Assembly (NCBI GenBank): GCA_020161505.1
Contig: JAIUNY010000004.1
Span: forward strand, 124,001 to 188,000
Length of the DNA: 64,000 nucleotides
Source: Armatimonadota bacterium
GTDB taxonomy: Bacteria; Armatimonadota; Fimbriimonadia; Fimbriimonadales; Fimbriimonadaceae
Direction of reading: 5' to 3'
Both the position numbers and the translations under genes were made by a program. Shown piece by piece: positions 17,460-24,910 of this stretch. The notes beneath the pieces were generated by a model, which had not been told where the DNA came from, ran no database searches, and saw only the letters and a list, made by a program, of their open reading frames with translations. The first letter of the stretch is position 1. The number at the start of each line of letters is the position of its first letter.

Positions 17460-17804
17460 GTGCCCCTCACCGTCACCCTCTACCGCCCCACCGGGCCAGA
17501 AGAATTTGCCCTCATCGAAGCCAACGGATTCACTGCCTGGCCGCCACGACTCCCCGAGCAACCGATTTTCTACCCCGTCACCAACGAGGCTTACGCGGTC
17601 GAAATCGCCACCAAGTGGAATGTCCGCGATTCCGGCGTAGGCTATGTCACCCGATTCGAGGTCGATGCGGAGTTCATGGCTCGCTATGAAATCCAGCAAG
17701 TCGGCGCGAGCCATCACACCGAGTGGTGGGTGCCTGCCGAGGAACTCGATGATCTCAATCGCCATATCGTCGGCAAGATTGAGGTCATCGGGAAGTATGA
17801 GTAG
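17460..17804 (+). CDS. small conserved protein, 'ADP-ribosylation/crystallin J1'-type annotation family
   Basis: This 114-residue protein starts at GTG 17460, with GGAAGG 9 nt upstream and only 6 nt after the previous stop. It matches a widespread short family remembered by the phrases FPPRLPEQPIFYPV, DSGVGYVTRFEVD and NRHIVGKIEVI. Databases often carry the label ADP-ribosylation/crystallin J1 for this family, but no ADP-ribosyl chemistry is evident from the sequence. It is probably a small beta-rich cytoplasmic protein. Family recognition is from memory of the pattern; the function is unknown. Confidence 0.75.
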   Translation: MPLTVTLYRPTGPEEFALIEANGFTAWPPRLPEQPIFYPVTNEAYAVEIATKWNVRDSGVGYVTRFEVDAEFMARYEIQQVGASHHTEWWVPAEELDDLNRHIVGKIEVIGKYE

Positions 17805-17813
17805 CGGCTCAGA

Positions 17814-18299
17814 CTAGCCCGTCGCTTGCTCGACCACCCAGAACAGGAGATCGGTGTCGGGGAAGTCATGCCCGGCGGTGCGCAAGAGCGCCGCCACCTG
17901 GCCTCGGTGGTACGTGCCGTGGTTCAGCACGTGCCGGACGGTCTCCTCGACGGTCATCCGATACACCCCGACGCGCGTGGCATGGTCAACCACTCGGGTC
18001 CGTTCACTTTCGGGCATTTCCCCCACCATCAGCTCGAATCGGAAGATCAAAGGCGCGGCCCAATCTTGCACGTCTTTCGCTGATTCAAACGCGTTGAGAT
18101 CGTAGTCCGGCACCGGCTCGCCCAGAATCCGCGCCCGGTATCGATCCATCGCGGAAATCGGATGAGCCAGGTGGAAACGCACCGAGCTCCCCTTCCCAAA
18201 CGGTTCCGCCGCGAACTCGTCGGGCGAGAGTCCATTGCAGGCAGAGGTCAACTTCTCAAGTGCCCAGGCGTCGTAGCGGCACAGATCGATGAGGGTCAT
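17814..18299 (-). CDS. DinB-fold protein
   Basis: This 161-residue four-helix-bundle protein has DinB/DUF664 hallmarks: an early histidine in HLAHPISAMDRYRARILG and the paired histidines of HVLNHGTYHRGQVAALL. These three histidines normally bind a metal ion. Members act as thiol S-transferases or have no known role. The ATG overlaps the stop of the upstream lyase gene as ATGA, so translation is coupled to it. The link to amino-acid cleavage is by association only. Confidence 0.85.
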   Translation of the reverse strand: MTLIDLCRYDAWALEKLTSACNGLSPDEFAAEPFGKGSSVRFHLAHPISAMDRYRARILGEPVPDYDLNAFESAKDVQDWAAPLIFRFELMVGEMPESERTRVVDHATRVGVYRMTVEETVRHVLNHGTYHRGQVAALLRTAGHDFPDTDLLFWVVEQATG

Positions 18300-19735
18300 G
18301 CGGTCTCCAGAGGCCGGAACCGTGCTTGGAAGAACCGCAAGTACTCCGGCTCGTACACCATCTCCAGACCCTTCGGTTTCTGCGATTGGGTGAACACGCT
18401 CAGTACGCTTTCTGCAGTCACGTCCATGTGAGCCTGGGTGTAAACCCGGCGAGGGATGGTCAGCCGAACCAGCTCCAGCTTGGGCTGATGATTCTCGCCC
18501 GTCACGACATCGCGCCCGGCGGAGACAATTCCGCGCTCCATGCTGCGCACGCCGCTATCGAGGTAGAGCTCGGCGGCAAGAGTCTGGGCGGGGAAGCACT
18601 CCTGCGGCATGTCGGGATAGAACCGGCGGGCGTCGAGATACACAGCGTGTCCACCGATCGGCTGGACAATCGGGATTCCCCACTCCATCAAAAGCTCGCC
18701 GAGATATTCCACCTGACCGACCCGGGCGCGCATATGGTCGTCCTGCACCGATTCCTCGATGCCGCGCGCCATCGCTTCCATGTCGCGGCCGCTCATTCCG
18801 CCGTAAGTGTGCAGCCCTTCGTAGACCACCACCATGTTTCGCGCCTTCTCCGCGAGGGCGTCGTCATTCAGGCTCAGCCAGCCGCCGATGTTGACCAAGG
18901 GATCCTTCTTGCCGCTCATCGTGCCGCCATCGGTGAGCCGGCAGAACTCGAGCAGGATTTCGCTCACCGATTTGTCGGAATAGCCCGGCTCTCGTTGTTG
19001 GATGAAGTAGGCATTCTCCACCGCTCGGGTGGCATCCAGCATCACGGGAACGCCGTGGCGGTTGCAGAGTTCGCGCACTTGGCGCATGTTTTCCATCGAA
19101 ACCGGCTGACCTCCCGCCATGTTCACCGTCGCCGCCATGGAGACATAGGGAATGCGCGCTGTGCCGTATTCCTTTAACACTGACTCCAACTTGTCTAGAT
19201 CGACATTGCCCTTGAATGGATGGATAAAGGTAGGGTCGTGAGCTTCCGGCATGATGATATCAATGAACTTGGCTCCCGCGTGCTCTTGGTGGTAGCGCGT
19301 GGTCGTAAAGTACATGTTTCCGGGCACAACATCACCACCTTTGGTGGTGATTTGACTCAGGATATGCTCAGCCCCTCGCCCTTGGTGGGTGGGAATCAGA
19401 TGCTTGTAGCCGTAGTGTTTGGCCACCGTCGCTTCCAGGTTGTAGTAGTTCTTGCTCCCCGCGTAAGCCTCGTCGCCGAGCATCATGCCCGCCCATTGCC
19501 AATCGCTCATCGCGCTGGTGCCGGAGTCGGTCAGGAGGTCGATATAGACGTCCTCGCTGCGAATGAGGAAGGTGTTGTAGCCCGCTTCTTCGAGCGCGCG
19601 TTGCCGTTGCTCCCGGGTCGTCATCCGGATCGGCTCGACCATTTTGATCTTGTAGGGTTCGGCCCACGATCGGCGCTTGTGTTGCTGGCCAGCGGTCGTC
19701 AGTTTGTCGTGATCAACGTCATTGTTGGGTGCCAC
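18296..19735 (-). CDS. tpl: tyrosine phenol-lyase-like PLP enzyme (beta-eliminating lyase)
   Basis: This 479-residue PLP enzyme belongs to the tryptophanase/tyrosine phenol-lyase family. The Schiff-base lysine is K277 in TMSGKKDPLVNIGG. Features that separate TPL from tryptophanase are present: YFTTTRYHQ (TPL Thr124), the RSMERG loop with R401 (TPL Arg381) and the C-terminal LRFFQARF (TPL Phe448). So tyrosine cleavage to phenol, pyruvate and ammonia is the best guess; related lyases act on other aromatic amino acids. The N-terminus is about 20 residues longer than in the Citrobacter enzyme. GTG 19735 is the most upstream workable start. The next gene, a DinB-fold protein, overlaps its stop. 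Confidence 0.88.
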   Translation of the reverse strand: MAPNNDVDHDKLTTAGQQHKRRSWAEPYKIKMVEPIRMTTREQRQRALEEAGYNTFLIRSEDVYIDLLTDSGTSAMSDWQWAGMMLGDEAYAGSKNYYNLEATVAKHYGYKHLIPTHQGRGAEHILSQITTKGGDVVPGNMYFTTTRYHQEHAGAKFIDIIMPEAHDPTFIHPFKGNVDLDKLESVLKEYGTARIPYVSMAATVNMAGGQPVSMENMRQVRELCNRHGVPVMLDATRAVENAYFIQQREPGYSDKSVSEILLEFCRLTDGGTMSGKKDPLVNIGGWLSLNDDALAEKARNMVVVYEGLHTYGGMSGRDMEAMARGIEESVQDDHMRARVGQVEYLGELLMEWGIPIVQPIGGHAVYLDARRFYPDMPQECFPAQTLAAELYLDSGVRSMERGIVSAGRDVVTGENHQPKLELVRLTIPRRVYTQAHMDVTAESVLSVFTQSQKPKGLEMVYEPEYLRFFQARFRPLETA

Positions 19736-19745
19736 GATTCTCAGT

Positions 19746-20396
19746 CTAGTCGGGCGTTGAGGGAGTCCCAGGGGCGAGGCTCATGAACCTGCTAGCAGCG
19801 GCAGAGTAGTGGGGAGGTGCGAAGCCCGGCACATTAGCTGCTGCTATATTGAATAGCTGCGTCAGGCTGTTCTCCAAGCATCTCCTTGAGTCATCTGCAA
19901 AGTCACGCTGCGTGAATATCACTGACTCATTCTTGATGAAATCTGCAAGTGTGAATTTGGTGCCGCTCATCGACACCCGCGAGATACCCGAGCTACCTGC
20001 TTTTCTTTTCTTTGCTGGTATTCGAAATATTGGATGCCCTGCAACCAGTATTCTTAGATCTCTCAAGTATTGAGATTCCCTAAGAATGTTATCGCTTCGT
20101 TCGTATGTGAAATGGGCAGAGAGTAGATCCAGTGCCGAAATTTGCAGTTCGATTGCTTGGTACACACCGTACAAGTGAATATAGCTAGCCCCAGCTCTCT
20201 TCCAACTGATCGAGAGACTAGATGCAGCACTCAGTGCTAGGGTTGTGTCTCCCAGGACATCTAGAGCCGAAAGCAGAGCCTGGAATGACACAGAAGAATC
20301 GGTATCGAGTGGCTCTTCCCCATCAACGTTGATATAGTCTCTAATCTCCGATTGAATTTGAATGATCGCATCAGCGATCTCGGATATGCTAGCCAT
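19746..20396 (-). CDS. hypothetical protein in an AT-rich island
   Basis: I do not recognise this 216-residue protein. It is mostly helical in its first 120 residues (for example, AIELQISALDLLSAHF) and Ser/Ala-rich, with no signal peptide or membrane segment. The base composition is visibly AT-richer than the genes on both sides, and codons such as AGA, ATA and TTA are common, so recent acquisition is likely. Its ATG overlaps the stop of the upstream membrane-protein gene by 8 bases. That tight pairing suggests a two-gene cassette. Confidence 0.65.
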   Translation of the reverse strand: MASISEIADAIIQIQSEIRDYINVDGEEPLDTDSSVSFQALLSALDVLGDTTLALSAASSLSISWKRAGASYIHLYGVYQAIELQISALDLLSAHFTYERSDNILRESQYLRDLRILVAGHPIFRIPAKKRKAGSSGISRVSMSGTKFTLADFIKNESVIFTQRDFADDSRRCLENSLTQLFNIAAANVPGFAPPHYSAAASRFMSLAPGTPSTPD

Positions 20397-20730
20397 TCCT
20401 TTCGATCCCCACTCGATTCTTTGCGAAAATAAACCACACTAGGAATGGAATCTGTAAAGTTACCAAACCGACGACAGAAGCTAGAGTCACCCACTTGCCC
20501 GCATGCCCTTTCGAGTGAGCCAAGAGAAGACATCCAGTTACTTGCAGGCCAACAATTGTTATCCCTAGCGCGATTCTAAATAGCTCCGGAATATTCTCGA
20601 CTCCTCCCAAAGCGGGGCCCACCCAAGGCAAGATGAGGCCAGTTATGAGTGATATCCAACCGACTACTTTGTTTCGCGACTTCACAGATGTCAGCGTACC
20701 CGGACTCAGAGATGGAAGAGGTTTTGTCAT
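20389..20730 (-). CDS. small three-helix membrane protein in an AT-rich island
   Basis: This 113-residue protein starts at ATG 20730; longer starts in the frame run into the divergent cupin gene. Three hydrophobic segments are visible (VVGWISLITGLILPWVG, IALGITIVGLQVTGCLLL, VTLASVVGLVTLQIPFLVWF). It has no known motif. Like its partner 19746-20396, it is AT-rich relative to the surrounding genome, and their ends overlap by 8 nt. The pair may be an acquired module, perhaps a membrane protein with a cytoplasmic partner. I see no toxin or immunity hallmark. Confidence 0.65.
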   Translation of the reverse strand: MTKPLPSLSPGTLTSVKSRNKVVGWISLITGLILPWVGPALGGVENIPELFRIALGITIVGLQVTGCLLLAHSKGHAGKWVTLASVVGLVTLQIPFLVWFIFAKNRVGIERNG

Positions 20731-20794
20731 AGACCAGGCTCTAGGGAAAGTTCTGCGCAGGCTGCGGAAGCAAGCGGTGTAAGATGGCGACGCG

Positions 20795-21268
20795 ATGTCT
20801 GCACCTTTTGTCCGTCCACCCGCTGCGGGTTCCACGCCCGGAGTGCTTCAAATCTTCACCGATCAGGTCACGATCAAGCTCTCCAGTGCCGAAACCGGAG
20901 GCACTTACACGATGCTTACCGGCCTGACTCCACCCCAAGGAGGTCCGCCACTCCACAAGCATCTGGCTGATTCCGAGACCTTCTATGTTCTCAGCGGAGA
21001 GTTTGTTTTTGAGCTCGACGGCGTGATCCATCAAGCCGGGCCAGGCTCGACGGTGCACATCCCGGCGGGAGTGGCGCACCTCTATCAGTGCGTCAGCGAA
21101 GAGCCGGGTGAAGTGCTCCTCGTGGTTCAGCCCGGCGGGCTCGACGACTTCTTCATTGAGCTGGATGCGCTTCTCAAAGCTCACTCCGAACCTCCCATGC
21201 CTGCCATTGCGGCCCTGCATGAGAAGTTCGGGATGGAGTTGCTGGGGCCGCCGCTGGCGGCACGCTAA
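20795..21268 (+). CDS. cupin-domain protein
   Basis: This 157-residue single-domain cupin has motif 1 in GGPPLHKHLADSETFYVLSG (metal-binding His, His and Glu) and motif 2 in PGSTVHIPAGVAHLYQ. The fold binds one metal ion; family members include quercetinase-like dioxygenases and sugar-modifying enzymes, and the substrate cannot be inferred. The ATG at 20795 is 64 nt from the divergent membrane protein gene. The composition is back to the genome's normal GC, so the AT-rich island ends here. It converges on the OsmC gene, 6 nt away. Confidence 0.88.
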   Translation: MSAPFVRPPAAGSTPGVLQIFTDQVTIKLSSAETGGTYTMLTGLTPPQGGPPLHKHLADSETFYVLSGEFVFELDGVIHQAGPGSTVHIPAGVAHLYQCVSEEPGEVLLVVQPGGLDDFFIELDALLKAHSEPPMPAIAALHEKFGMELLGPPLAAR

Positions 21269-21274
21269 GACAAC

Positions 21275-21697
21275 TTACGCAGTGGTCCGCGTCACGCGGT
21301 ACTCCGAGATCACCTCGGGGGCCGCGCGGTGCGTGGCGGCGACAGCGCAGTACTTCTCATCGCTCAGCTGAACCGCACGCGCGACGGCGGCTTCATCCAG
21401 ATCCGGGCCTTCCACGATGTGAGTGACCTTGAGCCACTTGAAAGGGCGCGGGTAGACACCTTCCTCCGTGCGTTCGCCTGTGACTTCCAGGCGGTAGCTG
21501 GTCACGGTTTGTTGCTTCTTGCGCAGAATCGAAATCACATCCATGGCTGAGCATGCGGCGAGGGATCCCATCAGGGCTTCGACCGGGGTCGGGCCGAGGC
21601 CATCGCCGCCGCTTTCCGGGTAGGCATCCATCACAAAGGGGTTGCCGGTATCGCCTTTGGCTTCGAAAGCCATGCCGCCTTTCCAGGTTACGTTCAT
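21275..21697 (-). CDS. OsmC/Ohr-family protein
   Basis: This 140-residue protein starts at ATG 21697; the frame stays open further upstream only because it crosses the tRNA-Sec gene antisense. OsmC features are present: GGDGLGPTPVEALMGSLAACSAMDV holds the first peroxidatic cysteine region (LAACSA). The second expected cysteine is in SDEKYCAVAATH. It resembles the YhfA/OsmC subgroup that reduces organic peroxides. The gene lies 82 nt from selC. Some OsmC-like proteins are selenoproteins, but here the active positions are encoded as Cys, so this one does not need selenium. Confidence 0.88.
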   Translation of the reverse strand: MNVTWKGGMAFEAKGDTGNPFVMDAYPESGGDGLGPTPVEALMGSLAACSAMDVISILRKKQQTVTSYRLEVTGERTEEGVYPRPFKWLKVTHIVEGPDLDEAAVARAVQLSDEKYCAVAATHRAAPEVISEYRVTRTTA

Positions 21698-21779
21698 CTT
21701 CTTGTTGATACTCCAACCAGGCAGAAGCCGCTTGGGGAAGAAAGGATTCCCTGGGTCCCGGTATTGTAGAGGTTCAGCT

Positions 21780-21874
21780 GGGAGCGGATGGGTGCCGGTG
21801 TGCCCCCCGGTCTTCAAAACCGCGTGTGACGCTTTTGGGCGTCGGGAAGGTTCGACTCCTTCGCGCTCCCGCCA
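21780..21874 (+). tRNA. selC: tRNA-Sec (anticodon UCA)
   Basis: This 95-nt gene has CCA encoded. The acceptor arm is GGGAGCG/CGCTCCC plus an eighth G-G mismatch, and the discriminator is G. The D arm has a 6-bp stem with a 4-nt loop CGGT, as in E. coli selC. The anticodon loop is CTTCAAA, giving UCA. The long variable arm is GACGC/GCGTC, and the T stem GAAGG/CCTTC carries the loop TTCGACT. The direct joining of T stem to an 8-bp acceptor is specific to selenocysteine tRNA. It means the genome very likely inserts selenocysteine at some UGA codons. No selA, selB or selD is in the window. Confidence 0.95.
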
Positions 21875-22157
21875 GCCTCTGATTCCGCGTTCGCCTGAGC
21901 GATGGACAGGCCGAATGCCCGCCCCTCCCGGCCTTCGGCCACCCTCCCCGAGTCGAGCTCGGAGAGGGCGAGTCCAGGAGTCGGCACTAGCGGCCAAGCT
22001 CAGTCAAAGCGAGCAAACCCTCAGTCATGATTCCTCCCCCAGAAATGGGGGAGGGCAGGGAGGGGGCCACTCTCGCGGAAGACGTCGAAAAGGCAGCCCC
22101 TGAATGGATCGGCGCACCCGAAGGTTGCAGGCGAACCGGGTTCGGATCGCGTGAAAC
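21875..22157. repeat. hairpin-rich spacer after selC
   Basis: This stretch has no credible gene. It holds GGCC-TTC-GGCC at 21930-21940 and an 11-bp stem with one mismatch at 21942-21968. It also holds a perfect 9-bp stem with a GAAA tetraloop at 22033-22054 (CCTCCCCCA/TGGGGGAGG), followed by a further G-rich run. Such C/G-rich palindromes look like dispersed intergenic repeats. One of them may end the selC transcript. Confidence 0.6.
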
Positions 22158-22595
22158 CTACAGCCGCAAGTCCACGATGCCGCTCACCCCGACACCTTCC
22201 ACCGCGCGGACTTTGCTCTTGTCGGTGATGTTCTCGGCTTCGACCGGGATAAGGGCGCGGATTTTGACTTCTTTGCCCAGAATATCGGCCTCCAGGGCGG
22301 CAATGGCCTTCACCTTCTCGACCTGCTTGCGCGTGCCCATCACTTGGGCGGCCCCGATGGCTCCACGGCTATTGACGCCCACCGTGATGATCGGCACCAC
22401 CTTGGTCGTCGCGGCGTCGCGGTCTTTGTGGCCGGAGAGGCTGTTAAACCCCTTGTTGATATCACCACCGAACTGAGTCACCAGCGCACCCACACCCATG
22501 ATCTTGATGATCTCGCGCACCTGGGTAGCGCCAATCGCGGTCAGGCCGAGCACTCCGGCAACAATCAAACTAGTCTTCAACGACGGCTTCTTCAT
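22158..22595 (-). CDS. exported or membrane-anchored hypothetical protein
   Basis: This 145-residue protein starts at ATG 22595 (MKKPSLKTSLIVAGVLGL). A basic start plus a hydrophobic run makes a signal peptide or anchor. The mature part contains VVPIITVGVNSRGAIGAAQV and ends in beta-type segments (VEKVKAIAALEADILGKEVKIRALIPVEAENI). It has no cysteines and no known motif. It is divergent from the M48-like gene, with about 150 nt between starts. Confidence 0.7.
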   Translation of the reverse strand: MKKPSLKTSLIVAGVLGLTAIGATQVREIIKIMGVGALVTQFGGDINKGFNSLSGHKDRDAATTKVVPIITVGVNSRGAIGAAQVMGTRKQVEKVKAIAALEADILGKEVKIRALIPVEAENITDKSKVRAVEGVGVSGIVDLRL

Positions 22596-22749
22596 CTTTG
22601 TCAATCCTGTGGGGGCTCGCCGTGGCGAAGCCCTCTCCTTTCTTTGGACGCGCCGAACGATCCGAGATGACGGCATTTTTGCGAGAATCCCCCACGAAAT
22701 CCAGGGAATGCCCAGCCATTTCCGAAGAATTCGGCGGAATACTGCAGGG

Positions 22750-24486
22750 ATGGAGAACAGAGGGGCGGAGAAACAACCTCAGGGGTGGGGAAGCAAGGCG
22801 GTGGGCTTCTGCATCCTGCTGACGGCGATGCTGATGCTGTGGGTGGCTTTGCCCAGTGTCACCCGGCTCGGCAACTCGCCCCTGGATCAAGCCATCCGCA
22901 ACGTTCGCGACGAAGGCAAGCCGGTGGTCGTGCTGTCGCTGCAGGACTTCTTTGTGAGGGCGCAGTTCTTCAATATTCCGGGAATCAGCAGGGATGAAGC
23001 GGGTGTTCTCGCCCAAGAGTGGCTTGTGTCCCAAGGCTTTGCGGCGAAGGAAGTCGAAGATGCGTCCTGGGGAGCGCGACACCAGATCTTTCAGCCGGGA
23101 ATCCGGGAGAGCGAAAGGATCTATGACTTGGCGTCCCTCCTCAAGCTTGCTCAGGATGCCGAGCCCTCGGCGGAACTCGTGGTGCTGGCAAAAACCTCCT
23201 ACCTTGCTGTCCCGGGTTCGAAAACCTCATCCGGATTCATTTCGGTTCAGGAGAATCGGTTTGCCCAGTTTCGCCAGGGCCAAGCCGAGGCGAGGCATGA
23301 GTCCAGAGCCGATCCGTTTTTGCTCGTAACGCAGCTCGCGATCCTCGGGATCGGCGCCTTGATCGGTGGATTTGGGCTTCTTCGTTTGCAATCGGCGGTG
23401 GCGCGCGTCGATTTGCCGCTCGCGGATCGCCGACGGTTGGCTTGGCGACGCGACCTCGGAAGCTATCCCGCGCTGATGCTCTTTGCCCTGTCCCCTGGCG
23501 CTTCCACGTCAGGAATCATTGAGCAATCGATCGGTAAGGCTTGGTTCGGGAGCGATTTCATACAAATCGCTGCCATGATTGGCCTCGCGGTATTCTGCAC
23601 GTTCGTCTTGCTTCAGTGGCGGAGCCGAGTTACCGCGCCGCTTCTGCAAGAGGGCGGCCTGGAGGATGATGCCGGGAAACCTATCTCCGCGCTTCTCATC
23701 AAGCGAACCGGAGGCGTGACGGTTGCCTTGTTTTTGTGCATGATTGTCGGCCTCTCGCAGTTGCCTTTCGTGATCCTCGCTTTGAGCAACCGCCAGGCCC
23801 CATCGCCGCTGCTCTTTGCCATCATTCTCAGCCTTGTCTTGATGCCTGGTCTAGCGGCTTTTCTGCATGCCAAGTCGCGTGCGCAGGCAGAGATTCGGCA
23901 AGAAGTCGCTGATGCGACCGCGGAGTTGCCTGCCGCGATTGAGGGGCTCGAGCTTCCGGCAAACCTGAGCGTTAAGCTGATGACGGGCACACCGCTTGCC
24001 TACGCCTCCGTCGTCCGCCGCGGGGACTCGATCTACGTACTGCCTGATGCGATCTTGCGGATGCCCCGAGAAGAACTTCATTTCTGGATCCTTCGGGCGT
24101 CTTTGCCTTCCAATATTTGGACATTGAACCGAGCTTTGGTCGCATACCTGCCGATGATCCTGGCTCTCGGGGGATTTGTGGCGGCGTTTGTCTGGATGTT
24201 TGGGCAGCGGCTCGATCTCTCGCGTCCTGCTTGGATGATGTTCGCCCCGTCGATTGGCGGTGCCCTCTGGATGTTGCTGTCTTTCACACCAGTGATGAGG
24301 CGGCTCATGCAGCGCGAGATCGAGATCGACGAGGAAGCGGCCATGCTCTTTCCCCAACCTGGTGTTGTGTTGGACGCCTACCGCCGCAATGTCGCCACTG
24401 TGCGAAACCATCCGCTCACTCAAGATGGCGATCTCAGCCAACTCCTCCGGCTTGATGCCGTGCGGGCTAAGCTGTTGACAGACTGA
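22750..24486 (+). CDS. polytopic membrane protein with a degenerate M48-like domain (paralog A)
   Basis: This protein has about 578 residues from ATG 22750; ATG 22708 is an alternative. The first part is one membrane helix and an extracytoplasmic region of ~170 residues. Then come paired helices, a cytoplasmic stretch, and further helices near the end. The C-terminal third follows the layout of M48/HtpX peptidases, with LPDAILRMPREELHFWILRA where an active enzyme would have HExxH. The zinc motif is missing, so it is probably not a protease. The related gene 24911-26677 shares the same plan, and only a small minus-strand gene lies between them. Confidence 0.72.
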   Translation: MENRGAEKQPQGWGSKAVGFCILLTAMLMLWVALPSVTRLGNSPLDQAIRNVRDEGKPVVVLSLQDFFVRAQFFNIPGISRDEAGVLAQEWLVSQGFAAKEVEDASWGARHQIFQPGIRESERIYDLASLLKLAQDAEPSAELVVLAKTSYLAVPGSKTSSGFISVQENRFAQFRQGQAEARHESRADPFLLVTQLAILGIGALIGGFGLLRLQSAVARVDLPLADRRRLAWRRDLGSYPALMLFALSPGASTSGIIEQSIGKAWFGSDFIQIAAMIGLAVFCTFVLLQWRSRVTAPLLQEGGLEDDAGKPISALLIKRTGGVTVALFLCMIVGLSQLPFVILALSNRQAPSPLLFAIILSLVLMPGLAAFLHAKSRAQAEIRQEVADATAELPAAIEGLELPANLSVKLMTGTPLAYASVVRRGDSIYVLPDAILRMPREELHFWILRASLPSNIWTLNRALVAYLPMILALGGFVAAFVWMFGQRLDLSRPAWMMFAPSIGGALWMLLSFTPVMRRLMQREIEIDEEAAMLFPQPGVVLDAYRRNVATVRNHPLTQDGDLSQLLRLDAVRAKLLTD

Positions 24487-24518
24487 AACGGTGGGTGCCG
24501 ACGAAGAGTCAGGACTTA

Positions 24519-24833
24519 TCATCGAACCTTGGACACGTAGTGAGCGAAATCGCTGGCCAAGCCCGCTGACGCAATGATCGTCCCCACGAGAAGAAATCGG
24601 AGGCGGTGGGTGGCGATGCGGCGGGAGGCCATGGCGAACACCCTGCCGCACGCCGCAGCGGAAAGGAGGCTGGCTTCCGAAAGGTACATCGAAACTGAAA
24701 CCAGCCCGGCCATGAATCCCAGCAATCCTCCCGCGAGTGCCGCGACGAACGGGCCGATCTTGGGGCGGGTCTCATCGGAGAGAGGCAATGCAGCCACCGC
24801 GATGGCCAGAATCAGCCAGAGAATCACCCACAT
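24519..24833 (-). CDS. small three-helix membrane protein
   Basis: This protein has about 104 residues from ATG 24833, which has AAAGG 9 nt upstream; ATG 24851 is the alternative. Three hydrophobic segments are visible (MWVILWLILAIAVAALPL, IGPFVAALAGGLLGFMAGL, FLLVGTIIASAGLASDF). It has no motif of known function. It lies on the minus strand between the two plus-strand M48-like paralogs, and its 5' end is only 78 nt from the start of paralog B. That placement suggests a shared divergent control region. Confidence 0.6.
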   Translation of the reverse strand: MWVILWLILAIAVAALPLSDETRPKIGPFVAALAGGLLGFMAGLVSVSMYLSEASLLSAAACGRVFAMASRRIATHRLRFLLVGTIIASAGLASDFAHYVSKVR

Positions 24834-24910
24834 TTGCGCACGCCTTTGCATCCAACCAACGATCAGCAGGCGTGGGAAGTTGCGCAAGCCAGCGAGTATC
24901 CTTGGCCTCA

